DNA of 35,575 nucleotides. Origin: Actinomycetota bacterium (lineage in GTDB: Bacteria; Actinomycetota; Acidimicrobiia; Acidimicrobiales; Acidimicrobilacustridaceae). The stretch is taken from contig WLGJ01000003.1 in assembly GCA_009703275.1 (NCBI GenBank), forward strand, positions 1-35,575, written 5' to 3'. Positions 1 to 7,136 of this stretch are shown here, piece by piece; the first letter of the stretch is position 1, and each line of letters opens with the position of its first letter. A model generated the notes under the pieces. It was not told the origin of the DNA. It worked only from the letters and a program-made list of their open reading frames with translations, and made no database searches. The position numbers and the translations under genes were made by a program.

Positions 1-1248
1 ACGACGGCGATCGGCGGAGACATCCCACAGGACTTGGTGCGTGACCAACTCCTGTTGTCTGAAGCGATGGAAGACGCCGATCACTTCATCGAGAAACTTG
101 TACATACCCAGCGAAGCTGGAGCGTCACGTTCACTCCCGATGAGATCAACGCAATCGTTGCACTGCTTTGCCCCGACGCAGAGTTTTCATGGGATCCCGA
201 TGCGCGCGCGAAACATACACGTGAACAACTCGCGAGTTTGTGCGACGCACAGATCAAGTCGCTTACTTCCCTGTTGAGTAATCGTCGGGTCATTGTTCGT
301 GGTGGTGCGGGAACCGGTAAGACGTTTCTTGGTCTGAAGTGGGCTCGAAGCGCGCGTAATGAGGGCGATCGAGTTCTGCTTACGTGTTACAACGATCCGC
401 TTTCATCCTCGCTGCAAGATCAATTCGGAATTGCGCTTGATGACACGATCACAATCGGGTCGTTCTATGACGTCGCATTGTCTTTAGAAGGAATGCCAGA
501 GCTCGAGATTCCGTCGCTGAGTCCCAAAGAAATGGGGGAGTGGTGGGACACGGTCGCGACCGGTCACATCCTTCACAACTGGGACAAGGTGGGCGAGTAC
601 TTCGACACGATCATCATTGATGAGGCACAGGATTTCAGTCCGGCCTGGATTGCAATGCTCGAAACGTTGCTTGACCCCGACGGCCGCCGTCGCATGCTGT
701 TACTTGCCGATGAAGGCCAAGGCATTTATTCGCGCGGCTTTGTGTTCCCGCAGTCCGACGACGGCTGGGTGCAGGTTGAGTTGGCATCGAACTTCCGAAA
801 CGCGCGCCCGATCGCGCAGGTGCTTCGCCGGGGCCTGGGTGGCGCGCCATCGCCGTTGTATTCGCCAGAAGGGCTTGGCGTGCACTTCCACCCCGCGACC
901 GATATCGACAACGTGGCCGCCGTCGTCGAGGCGGAGCTTGAACGCATCATCGAAGATGAGCTCCGAGACCCCGCTCGAATTGGAATCGTGACGATCCACG
1001 GCAATGATCGAGATGAACTTCGCCGCCGGCTTGAGCTTGTCGCCTGGGAAGATCGAGGGGACGGGGCTGTGGTCTGCGAGACCTTCCGCCGGGCCAAAGG
1101 CCTTGAGTTCGACACCGTGATTCTGGTGGCGCCGAAGGCTCAGGATGCCGCTGAAGTGACACCTCTATATATAGGTGTAAGTCGAGCGGTCTCGGAACTG
1201 GTCGTGGTGGGATCCCCAGAGGTGGCCGACCGCCTGGGAATCGACTGA
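1..1248 (+). CDS. UvrD-like SF1 helicase/ATPase, 5'-truncated by window edge
   Basis: The reading frame is open to base 1, so the true start lies outside the window; a TTG at 34 is only the first possible internal start. Visible motifs fit superfamily 1 helicases: Walker A GGAGTGKT, Walker B IIIDEAQD, a motif III-like LLLADEGQGIY, ASNFRN, the motif V stretch RRAKGLEFDTVIL and a motif VI-like LYIGVSRA. In family terms this matches the helicase half of NERD-domain nuclease-helicases, whose nuclease-related domain would sit in the missing N-terminus; that part is inference. Expected role: ATP-driven DNA unwinding or remodelling in the cytoplasm. It converges on the zinc-ribbon gene, 30 bp away, and has no visible link to the motif-bearing genes that follow. 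The helicase class is secure; the NERD assignment is not. Confidence 0.85.
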   Translation, partial: TTAIGGDIPQDLVRDQLLLSEAMEDADHFIEKLVHTQRSWSVTFTPDEINAIVALLCPDAEFSWDPDARAKHTREQLASLCDAQIKSLTSLLSNRRVIVRGGAGTGKTFLGLKWARSARNEGDRVLLTCYNDPLSSSLQDQFGIALDDTITIGSFYDVALSLEGMPELEIPSLSPKEMGEWWDTVATGHILHNWDKVGEYFDTIIIDEAQDFSPAWIAMLETLLDPDGRRRMLLLADEGQGIYSRGFVFPQSDDGWVQVELASNFRNARPIAQVLRRGLGGAPSPLYSPEGLGVHFHPATDIDNVAAVVEAELERIIEDELRDPARIGIVTIHGNDRDELRRRLELVAWEDRGDGAVVCETFRRAKGLEFDTVILVAPKAQDAAEVTPLYIGVSRAVSELVVVGSPEVADRLGID

Positions 1249-1278
1249 TTTCAGGCAGTTTCGGGGCCGGCTGAGGGC

Positions 1279-1560
1279 TCAGTAGACCTCGTCGTCCTCA
1301 TCGCTGCGGTCTTCCTCAAAATCGTCGGGATCGTTCGCATCGTCGAAGTCTCGGTCTTCCGAGACATCCCAAGCGGAGTCGCTTCCCCTTGCGCCGTCCT
1401 TGCTGAGATATGAGTTGCATCGTCGGCAATAGGTTTCGCCCTCAAGAACCTCGGAACCGCAGACTGGACAGTCGAAGAGTGGTCCGGCGGGTTCGGCACA
1501 GTTCTCGCATCGAGCAACGCCAGGACTGATGAAGTTCGGACAGCAATTGCATACGGGCAT
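1279..1560 (-). CDS. Small zinc-ribbon protein with acidic tail
   Basis: A 93-residue protein with four CxxC-type knuckles in its first half: CNCC, CENC, CPVC and CRRC. This is the pattern of a double zinc ribbon. The second half is extremely acidic, with runs of D and E ending in DEDDEVY, and is probably disordered. It has a good ribosome site (GGAAGGG) 6-8 bases before the ATG. It lies 37 bp downstream of the phosphatase gene on the same strand, so it is probably the last gene of that transcript. Zinc ribbons of this kind usually bind nucleic acid or protein partners; the partner here is unknown. The Cys pattern is seen directly, function is not. Confidence 0.7.
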   Translation of the reverse strand: MPVCNCCPNFISPGVARCENCAEPAGPLFDCPVCGSEVLEGETYCRRCNSYLSKDGARGSDSAWDVSEDRDFDDANDPDDFEEDRSDEDDEVY

Positions 1561-1597
1561 CTGAGTTCCCTTCCGCCGACGGGTATGACAACAGTCT

Positions 1598-2206
1598 TCA
1601 GGATTCCGACTGGCGGATCCGTGATATCACCCAGTAAAGATCAACCGGGTTGTCGTTTAACCAGTTGCGAACCTGCACTTTGCGCTCGGTGGCAGTGAGG
1701 CCGTCGACTCCGTTGCTGCGCAGGTGATGACTGATCGCTGCCGGTGCGTAGATGATCCCGGCAATCGGTCGGGCATCACGGATGAGTTCGAGAGCCTCGA
1801 TGTGGTCATGGCCAGAATCGAGCAACATGCGATAGGCCATCGACGGCGCGCGATTCACGCCCATGTGGCAGTGCACGACCGCTTTGCCGCCGAGTTCTTG
1901 AACGGTGCGAATGGCGTTAAGACCGGCTTCGAACCATTCGTCTTCCTGCCAACCACCGTCGTCATGAGTGCCCAGGTAGTGGTAGTTGATCTCGGGGGCG
2001 TAGGTTGCGACGAAGTTCTCGTCGCTCCACTCGCCGCGCAGGTCGATGATGTCAGTGATGCCCTCGTCGATCCACGCTTGAAGCTGTGCTTTACCGATTT
2101 CGGGGCGGGTCGTGTCGAGGTCGCCGCAAACGGCGAGCCAATTGTTGATATGGCAAAGAGTTCGATGCCAGGCGGCCGGGTCTGAGATGTTCTGTGTTGT
2201 TTTCAT
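1598..2206 (-). CDS. Dual-specificity / tyrosine phosphatase-like protein
   Basis: The 202-residue protein carries the Cys-phosphatase P-loop HCHMGVNR (about residues 112-119, nucleophile C113, R119), followed by AP and a helical MAYRMLL stretch as in dual-specificity phosphatases. The DxxG-like GTHDDGG upstream (about 79-85) may supply the general acid. It could dephosphorylate proteins, but related rhodanese/phosphatase-fold proteins also occur with ADP-ribosylglycohydrolases and may act on ADP-ribose phosphates or nucleotides. I chose the ATG at 2206 (MKTTQN); an upstream in-frame ATG at 2242 would put the conserved promoter-like motif inside the coding region. The chosen start lies only 6 bases from that motif and has no Shine-Dalgarno sequence, suggesting a leaderless message. 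The substrate is unknown. Confidence 0.8.
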   Translation of the reverse strand: MKTTQNISDPAAWHRTLCHINNWLAVCGDLDTTRPEIGKAQLQAWIDEGITDIIDLRGEWSDENFVATYAPEINYHYLGTHDDGGWQEDEWFEAGLNAIRTVQELGGKAVVHCHMGVNRAPSMAYRMLLDSGHDHIEALELIRDARPIAGIIYAPAAISHHLRSNGVDGLTATERKVQVRNWLNDNPVDLYWVISRIRQSES

Positions 2207-2212
2207 ATGAGG

Positions 2213-2242
2213 GGAACGCACGATTGGACGCGAAATGTGCAC
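2213..2242 (-). promoter_or_regulatory. Conserved bipartite motif, copy 1 (phosphatase gene)
   Basis: On the minus strand this reads GTGCACATTT, nine variable bases, then TCGTGCGTTCC. It matches five other copies in the window with identical spacing. As an ECF-like promoter it would be GCACA-N18-GTT. The downstream edge is 6 bases from the phosphatase ATG. Confidence 0.75.
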
Positions 2243-2251
2243 GGCGTGAAA

Positions 2252-3121
2252 TCAATTGCGCGGGGGGTTGAGTTCCCAGGGGGCCAGTGCAGTCATCAGT
2301 GCTCGAGAATGCTCAATGAGTTCGTCGAGTTGTTGAATCGCATCGCCATCAAGCACTCGATCAACCCACACCTGAAAGCCGGTGCCGGCAGTGAGCTCGA
2401 CGAGGAATCCCTCGGGTCGAGTCGGATGATTCACCCATTCGGTGACAACGTCACGCCAGCGGTCGCCATCAAGCTCAACCCCAGCGAGAACGCTGGCAAC
2501 GAGCGGACGTTCAGTGAGTGCAAATGCAGAACGTTCAGCGCTCGAGTCGCGACCGATGAACACATCGAACTCGGCGAGTTGGATCTGGAGCCGACCCTCG
2601 ACGTCGGAAAGTGGTTTCCCGCCGTACGTGTTGATCAGTTGATCGATAAGTGCAGCTTCGACACCAGTTCGCACCATGTTGGGGCGATGGATTGTCCGCC
2701 ACACAGGGCCGTTCTCGTCAAAGGAAAGTTCGATACCGAAGTCGGCAACGATTTCGTCCGTGAGCAGCATCGAACACCAGGTGTCGACCATGACGGTGAT
2801 GACTCGCTGAAGTTCAGAGGGTTCGGATGAGCCGGCGATCTTCGTGACCCATTCGGACACGTGCATGTCGGCCAACACTGCGTCAGTGAGATGGGCAACC
2901 GATACCCATTCACGATTAGGACCGGAGAGCGCATCGATCGTCCAGGTGATGCGAACGAAAGGGCCGTGCGGGTCTTGATCGCCGGTGCGGTCGATGATGC
3001 CGAAACCCCTATTGATAGAGGTCACATTGCTGGCATGGAGATTGGTGACAAAGAGCTTGGCGAATTCGCTGAGCTCCTCGAACGTGATCTGCCCCTCGAA
3101 GTAGGCCTGAATCTCATCCAT
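2252..3121 (-). CDS. Unknown protein of the motif-bearing gene set
   Basis: I do not recognise this 289-residue protein. It is acidic and looks cytoplasmic, with no signal peptide, membrane segment or obvious metal or nucleotide motif. It mixes alternating hydrophobic strands (for example FVRITWTIDAL) with helices, and has a helical C-terminus ending WELNPPRN. I chose ATG 3121 because AAGGGGAAG lies just upstream; a longer frame to 3163 would include the regulatory motif. It sits between the phosphatase and the HD-hydrolase genes on the same strand, with its own copy of the shared motif 33 bases upstream, so it probably belongs to the same response. Coding status is well supported by length, ribosome site and promoter; function is open. 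Confidence 0.75.
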   Translation of the reverse strand: MDEIQAYFEGQITFEELSEFAKLFVTNLHASNVTSINRGFGIIDRTGDQDPHGPFVRITWTIDALSGPNREWVSVAHLTDAVLADMHVSEWVTKIAGSSEPSELQRVITVMVDTWCSMLLTDEIVADFGIELSFDENGPVWRTIHRPNMVRTGVEAALIDQLINTYGGKPLSDVEGRLQIQLAEFDVFIGRDSSAERSAFALTERPLVASVLAGVELDGDRWRDVVTEWVNHPTRPEGFLVELTAGTGFQVWVDRVLDGDAIQQLDELIEHSRALMTALAPWELNPPRN

Positions 3122-3154
3122 GACTTCCCCTTCCGTGTTGTTCGCTTCACTAGG

Positions 3155-3184
3155 GAAACGCACGAATGGGGGAGTGGTGTGCGG
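3155..3184 (-). promoter_or_regulatory. Conserved bipartite motif, copy 2 (unknown 289-residue protein)
   Basis: The minus strand reads CCGCACACCA, nine bases, TCGTGCGTTTC. The upstream half is the most divergent of the six but keeps GCACA; the downstream half is perfect. It lies in the 65-bp gap between the HD-hydrolase stop and the next gene, showing that the downstream gene has its own promoter. Confidence 0.65.
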
Positions 3185-3186
3185 TT

Positions 3187-3885
3187 TCAGCCAGAGAAGG
3201 AATTGACCGCTGCGTCGAGGTCTTCGATCGAAACACCCTCGAGGTCGCTGATGCTCTGTTTGAGGGCAGTCAGTTCGTCCTGAAGATCTCGAGCAAGTTG
3301 GGCCCCATAAGGCTGAACACCCGTAAGTCGTTCATTGAGGACCTTGACAAGTTGGCTTTGATACCAAATCTGCTGTGTGCGCTTGAACTCGATTGGGGCC
3401 TCGACCTTTTGGTCGAAGCGCAGCCAGAGCTGGCCCTTTTCTGACTTGTGGTCACTCACCATGGCCCGGACGTTGTGAAGCTTGTCTGCGGCAGAGATCA
3501 GAAGCACCGCACGGCGTTTCTTGTCGTAGGTCTTGATGTACTTCTGTTTTCTCGGATACCAAGCTTCCTTATTTTCGCTGTCTTCAACAAGGGAATCTGA
3601 GAGGTCTCTCACGTAGCCGGCGATCTTTGAGTCGAATTCCGCTTCGATCACGCTGAGCATGCGCTCGCCGCCATTGTCCTCAGCGACGTCATGAAGCAGC
3701 GCCGCAATGGCCTGGTCCTCGGTGCCGCCATATTGGAGCACGAGCGCGCTTACCCCGATCGAGTGGGAAAGATAGGGAACAGTTCCTCCACCCTTGCGGG
3801 CCTCGCCGTTCTGAAGAGTGCGAACCATCGTCAGCGCTTTGTCATAGCGCGAGGTCAAAATCGTTACTGAGGGTTGCTTTGCCAT
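3187..3885 (-). CDS. RelA/SpoT-type HD hydrolase domain protein
   Basis: A 232-residue stand-alone HD-domain protein. All residues expected of the (p)ppGpp hydrolase site are present: H41, H65-D66 in LLHDVAED, E69/D70 and D134 in AADKLHN. This is the arrangement of the SpoT hydrolase half and of small alarmone hydrolases such as MESH1. No synthetase domain follows; the remaining C-terminus is a charged helix-rich region. Likely reaction: Mn-dependent removal of the 3' phosphate group from (p)ppGpp, or from another nucleotide such as NADPH, as described for MESH1. I chose ATG 3885 because GGAAGG precedes it. It is divergent from the 158-residue gene at 3985, and the intervening region holds a copy of the shared motif pointing the other way. 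I see no copy pointing toward this gene. Confidence 0.85.
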   Translation of the reverse strand: MAKQPSVTILTSRYDKALTMVRTLQNGEARKGGGTVPYLSHSIGVSALVLQYGGTEDQAIAALLHDVAEDNGGERMLSVIEAEFDSKIAGYVRDLSDSLVEDSENKEAWYPRKQKYIKTYDKKRRAVLLISAADKLHNVRAMVSDHKSEKGQLWLRFDQKVEAPIEFKRTQQIWYQSQLVKVLNERLTGVQPYGAQLARDLQDELTALKQSISDLEGVSIEDLDAAVNSFSG

Positions 3886-3915
3886 GTTGTGCCTTCCGCC
3901 GTTGTCGGAATGACC

Positions 3916-3945
3916 GTACACATTTCTTGCGAGTTCGTGCGTTTC
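3916..3945 (+). promoter_or_regulatory. Conserved bipartite motif, copy 3 (158-residue gene)
   Basis: GTACACATTT, nine bases, TCGTGCGTTTC, on the plus strand 39 bases before the ATG at 3985. It sits in the divergent region shared with the HD-hydrolase gene, so a bound regulator could affect both. Confidence 0.75.
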
Positions 3946-3984
3946 CTTCTTCTGGCCCTCGGGCCACGTACGAGAGGAGAACGC

Positions 3985-4461
3985 ATGGAGTTTGAAGACG
4001 AAAAGTGGATGGATTTCATGGACCCCGAAAATTTGGGTCGAACCGATGGCAAGAAGGCCTTTGTCGCAGTATGGCGTGACCACTTCTGGGGTCATGAAAT
4101 TGATGGCTTCACGTATGCACTGACGATGGAAGAAGCCATTGAGCAAGTGCGTGGTCATGAGGCCGAGGGACTCCCGATTCACTCGTTGCAACGGGAGGAC
4201 GAATTCATCGAAGGTTTGTCCGGCGGCTTCACCGTTCGGGCGGCGCGGATCCTCATTGAGGCAGACGATGTCCTGGTCGAGGAAACCATCCCGGCCCTGA
4301 CGGTGTCGATGGCCATCGATTTGGCTCGCGACATGTTCGAGCCCCACTGCAGGGTGATTGCCCTCCAGGAGGGTGGCGAATCGATGGTCTTGGTCGACCG
4401 AGAGATCTACCGAGACAGGGCGGACATCCCGTTGGGCTGGGAACAGGTGCTCAATCGGTAA
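3985..4461 (+). CDS. Unknown 158-residue acidic protein
   Basis: I do not recognise this family. The protein is acidic, rich in E, D and W, and apparently cytoplasmic. The N-terminal half (MEFEDEKWMDFMDPENLG, then KKAFVAVWRDHFWGHEIDGFTYALTMEEA) looks like an alpha-beta domain with a helix carrying paired E residues; no catalytic motif stands out. The start is ATG 3985, supported by GAGGAGAACGC directly upstream; the frame is open further upstream but would run through the motif. It is followed after 5 bases by a further motif copy and then the deacetylase gene, so both may be induced together. Confidence 0.7.
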   Translation: MEFEDEKWMDFMDPENLGRTDGKKAFVAVWRDHFWGHEIDGFTYALTMEEAIEQVRGHEAEGLPIHSLQREDEFIEGLSGGFTVRAARILIEADDVLVEETIPALTVSMAIDLARDMFEPHCRVIALQEGGESMVLVDREIYRDRADIPLGWEQVLNR

Positions 4462-4466
4462 GGCCT

Positions 4467-4496
4467 GTGCACATTTTGGGACGTTTCGTGCGTTTC
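4467..4496 (+). promoter_or_regulatory. Conserved bipartite motif, copy 4 (deacetylase gene)
   Basis: GTGCACATTT, nine bases, TCGTGCGTTTC: a perfect match to the consensus. It begins 6 bases after the preceding stop codon and ends 35 bases before the deacetylase ATG. Confidence 0.8.
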
Positions 4497-4531
4497 ACCA
4501 GTACGAACAACAGCGGCGGAAAGGCGGCTTT

Positions 4532-5422
4532 ATGAATTACCCAATCTTTTACAATGACTCCTACGTGGTCCCGGGGGGAGGACTCGAGACAGTGCGCAAG
4601 GCAGACGAGGTCGCCAGGCGCATCCTCGAACAGTTCCCCGACATCAAGTTGGTGAGCCCAGAGCCGGCAACTGTTGAGCAGCTACTGCTCGCACACACGG
4701 CGGAGTACATCGAGGCCTTCCTTTCGGGAGAGCCCTATTACGTTGCATCGGCCGCACTCGGCGAATGGTCCGAAGAGGTTGTGGCCTCCGTACTTGCATC
4801 GACTGGTGGTGTGATTGAGGCGGCACTCACTGCACTCGAGTCGGGCAAGTCCGGTTCGTTGTCTTCAGGCCTGCATCACGCAGCGAGCGATCACGGCGCC
4901 GGGTTCTGCACAATCAATGGTCTGGCGATTGCCGCACTCGTCGCATTGCAGAATGGCGCAAAGAGCGTCGGCATTCTCGATGTTGATGCACACTGCGGTG
5001 GCGGAACGTTCGACATTCTCGGGAACAATCCGTTGATTCGAATCGGTGACGTTTCAACCAACGGTTACGACGCATGGCGATCGGGCCAGGAGCGTCACAA
5101 GTTGGAGATCACGACAGATCCCGACACGTATCTGGACGTGGTTGCAGAAATGCTCGAGCACATCGGTTCCGTTGACCTGCTTCTGCTGAACGCAGGTATG
5201 GACCCGGCCGAAGGCGGCTCCGCTGGTTCGACTCGTGGATTCACGTCCGAACTACTCGAGCAGCGGGAACTGCTCGTGGCGGAATGGTGCGAGCGCACGA
5301 ACACACCGGTCGCGTTCGTGCTGGCTGGTGGCTACGTCGGGTCGAACCTGACTCTTGGCGGAGTAGCCGATCTGCACATGCACACCGTTGCCGCAATCGC
5401 CGGCGCAACCATCAATCGTTGA
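4532..5422 (+). CDS. Histone-deacetylase-fold (class I/II-like) zinc amidohydrolase
   Basis: A 296-residue protein with the arginase/deacetylase fold. The full catalytic set can be placed: the His dyad in SGLHHA (H115, H116), GFC (about 124-126), the zinc-binding DxDxH in ILDVDAHCGGGT (D150, D152, H154), the third ligand D224 in LLNAGMDPAEGG, and the catalytic Tyr in LAGGY (Y268). It should therefore be an active zinc deacetylase on acetyl-lysine proteins, acetylpolyamines or another acylated small molecule. The usual HHGNG sequence is replaced by HCGGG. Start ATG 4532 follows GGCGGAAAGGCGG. Its own copy of the shared motif places it with the ADP-ribose-related genes; O-acetyl-ADP-ribose is one speculative substrate. 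A Cys-rich small gene follows 12 bases later. Confidence 0.85.
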   Translation: MNYPIFYNDSYVVPGGGLETVRKADEVARRILEQFPDIKLVSPEPATVEQLLLAHTAEYIEAFLSGEPYYVASAALGEWSEEVVASVLASTGGVIEAALTALESGKSGSLSSGLHHAASDHGAGFCTINGLAIAALVALQNGAKSVGILDVDAHCGGGTFDILGNNPLIRIGDVSTNGYDAWRSGQERHKLEITTDPDTYLDVVAEMLEHIGSVDLLLLNAGMDPAEGGSAGSTRGFTSELLEQRELLVAEWCERTNTPVAFVLAGGYVGSNLTLGGVADLHMHTVAAIAGATINR

Positions 5423-5434
5423 GTTGAGCGACTG

Positions 5435-5623
5435 ATGGGTCTGCTGACTGGTGCACTGTTCATTGGGTGGAGGCGCGCTCGAGGTCGTGAACGGCGACTC
5501 GAGCGTGCCTACGTCGCGCAGAACGAAGAACTTCAGGAGCTCATGGCTGCGGTGTTCTGCTGTCAATGCTGCGATTGGTGTGGGTGCTGCACACCGGAGG
5601 ACTGGTGCCCGGACTGCGCGTAG
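5435..5623 (+). CDS. Small Cys-rich protein, probably cotranscribed with the deacetylase
   Basis: A 62-residue frame. It has a short hydrophobic N-terminus (MGLLTGALFIGW), an Arg/Glu-rich middle helix, and a C-terminal tail with nine cysteines in about 22 residues (CCQCCDWCGCC, then CPDC). The tail could bind a metal or form a small zinc knuckle. It begins 12 bases after the deacetylase stop and ends 70 bases before a strong terminator, so it fits the same transcript. There is no clear ribosome site, so translation may depend on coupling. The Cys-dense C-terminus argues for a real product; no family is recognised. Confidence 0.45.
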   Translation: MGLLTGALFIGWRRARGRERRLERAYVAQNEELQELMAAVFCCQCCDWCGCCTPEDWCPDCA

Positions 5624-5695
5624 CGCGGCTTCGGAATTCTGAACAATTTTTGAGATTCGTCTCTGTTTTAAATCTTGCTCTCAGGTCTTTAAGAG

Positions 5696-5738
5696 GAATC
5701 GACCCGGCGCTCCCGCACGCCGGGTCGATTCGCGTTTT
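5696..5738 (+). terminator. Rho-independent terminator after the deacetylase operon
   Basis: A perfect 14-bp inverted repeat (GAATCGACCCGGCG and its complement) with an 8-base loop is followed by GCGTTTT. It closes the plus-strand transcript of the deacetylase and Cys-rich genes. Confidence 0.85.
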
Positions 5739-5822
5739 GCCGCCTTTGCGAATTCGAATTGACTAGCGTTGTCGCCACGCGCTGATGCGAACTCGCTTCA
5801 GCATGATGAACGGCGGAATTAA

Positions 5823-6230
5823 ATGAGCGACGCATCGCAAGGTCCAGGTTGGTGGCAGGCAACTGACGGCAAGTGGTATCCACCGGCACCACCTGCTTCG
5901 CCCGCGCCACCTGTGTATGGGGCGCCGCAGCAGGCGTACTACGCGCCTGCTGGTCCGAAGAACGATGGCATGTCAATTGCTGCACTTGTCTGCGGTATTT
6001 CGGGACTAGCCACACTCGTTCTTTGCGGAATCGGAATTGTCCCAGCAATTCTTGGCGTGATCTTTGGAGTTATCGGCAAGAAGAAGGTCGAAGAGTCCGG
6101 CGGTGCACTTCAAGGCCGAGGCATGGCTCTGGCTGGAGCAATCTGCGGCGCAGTCGCCATCGGACTCTTCCTGATCTGGATGGTGTTGGTGCTCATCGGA
6201 GCGTTTAACTCCGATTCAAGCTCGTACTGA
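5823..6230 (+). CDS. DUF2510/DUF4190-like small membrane protein
   Basis: A 135-residue protein. The N-terminus holds GPGWWQATDGKWYPP, the WW-like actinobacterial module usually called DUF2510, followed by a Pro/Ala-rich linker. The C-terminal half has two hydrophobic helices (about residues 58-82 and 100-128) separated by a basic loop, GKKKVEESGGALQGRG, as in DUF4190 proteins. It should be an inner-membrane protein with a cytoplasmic N-terminus; no enzymatic role is known. Start ATG 5823 is preceded by GGCGGAA. It is convergent with the next gene. Confidence 0.85.
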   Translation: MSDASQGPGWWQATDGKWYPPAPPASPAPPVYGAPQQAYYAPAGPKNDGMSIAALVCGISGLATLVLCGIGIVPAILGVIFGVIGKKKVEESGGALQGRGMALAGAICGAVAIGLFLIWMVLVLIGAFNSDSSSY

Positions 6231-6251
6231 CAACGCACTTCTGCCGGGAAC

Positions 6252-6989
6252 TCAGTTCGCCGGCGGTAATTCTGGCGCGCTCGGCGCCGGGCCAAGCGAG
6301 TTCAGCTGTTCGGTGAGTTGATCAACGTCACTCTGACAATCGGCCTCGAGTGACTCGATGTCACCAGTCGCTCGCGCGACGGCAAGATCGATCCAGAACT
6401 CGAACAGCTCACGGTTCGCGCTATCGACACCAATACCGCTGATCTTCTGACGATTCGACACCGCCATCGCCGTCCAGCCTGGGTCGTAGTTGGTGACGCT
6501 CAGCAGTTTCGACCATGCCCATTCACGCGAATGTTTCTGCCCAGCGAAGATTGCGCGCGTGCTGGTGACGGTGAACGTTCCGGTGTCGATCGGCGTTGGC
6601 GTTTCCTCGCCCTGCTGAAACGATCCCTTCGACGCGCCAACGCGGTACCGCAAGCGTGTGCCAGGGATCGGCATGGAAATGCCCTGACTGCGACCTTTCC
6701 ACTGACCGGGACCTTTGCGTGGTTCAACCAACACCGCATCGGTCACATGGCAATAGATCGACTCGCCGGCTTTCACCACCACGTTGATGTCGTCGGGCTT
6801 GTCGGCACCGGTTACGCCGTGGAAGTTCTTCACCGCATCAAGTCGAGCCTCGGCAAACCCGAGTTCTTCGACGATGTCAGCGCGAATTGCTTCGCGCTCG
6901 GCGGCGAGCTTGGCCGCCCTCGCGGCTTCGGCTCTTGCTTCTCGCTCGGCCTTCGCCGCTGCCCGCTTTGCCTTGAACTTCTCGAACAC
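6252..6989 (-). CDS. Hypothetical protein with N-terminal charged helix and possible PH-like domain
   Basis: A 245-residue protein. Residues 1-45 form a highly charged Ala/Lys/Arg/Glu helix (KAKRAAAKAEREARAEAARAA) that looks like a coiled coil. The rest is a soluble domain. One segment (DTGTFTVTSTRAIFAGQKHSREWAWSKL, split here as strands TFTVTSTRAIFAG and REWAWSKL) resembles the beta-strand pattern of bacterial PH/GRAM-like domains, where a strand ending in TxxR-hydrophobic is followed by a W or I-rich strand. The start is GTG 6989 with GGAGG 6 bases upstream. It may be a membrane- or cell-envelope-associated scaffold, but I do not recognise a specific family. Confidence 0.65.
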   Translation of the reverse strand: MFEKFKAKRAAAKAEREARAEAARAAKLAAEREAIRADIVEELGFAEARLDAVKNFHGVTGADKPDDINVVVKAGESIYCHVTDAVLVEPRKGPGQWKGRSQGISMPIPGTRLRYRVGASKGSFQQGEETPTPIDTGTFTVTSTRAIFAGQKHSREWAWSKLLSVTNYDPGWTAMAVSNRQKISGIGVDSANRELFEFWIDLAVARATGDIESLEADCQSDVDQLTEQLNSLGPAPSAPELPPAN

Positions 6990-7107
6990 CGATGCCTCCG
7001 TCGATCCGCCTCTTTCGAATGTACTTCCGAAGCAGGTCAGCCGGTGATGGGCACGTCGGCATTTGGTCCTTGTGCCCCTTGTGGTCTGAGGAGGGCACCC
7101 GGTAATA

Positions 7108-7125
7108 TGTACAGGAACCTGTACA
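7108..7125. promoter_or_regulatory. Palindromic operator of toxin-antitoxin module 1
   Basis: TGTACAGGAACCTGTACA is an inverted repeat with 8-bp arms and a 2-bp centre. It directly follows TAATAT (7103-7108), a likely -10 box, and ends 11 bases before the antitoxin ATG. This is where an autorepressing antitoxin or toxin-antitoxin complex would bind. Confidence 0.75.
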
Positions 7126-7136
7126 GGAGTTGGGCC

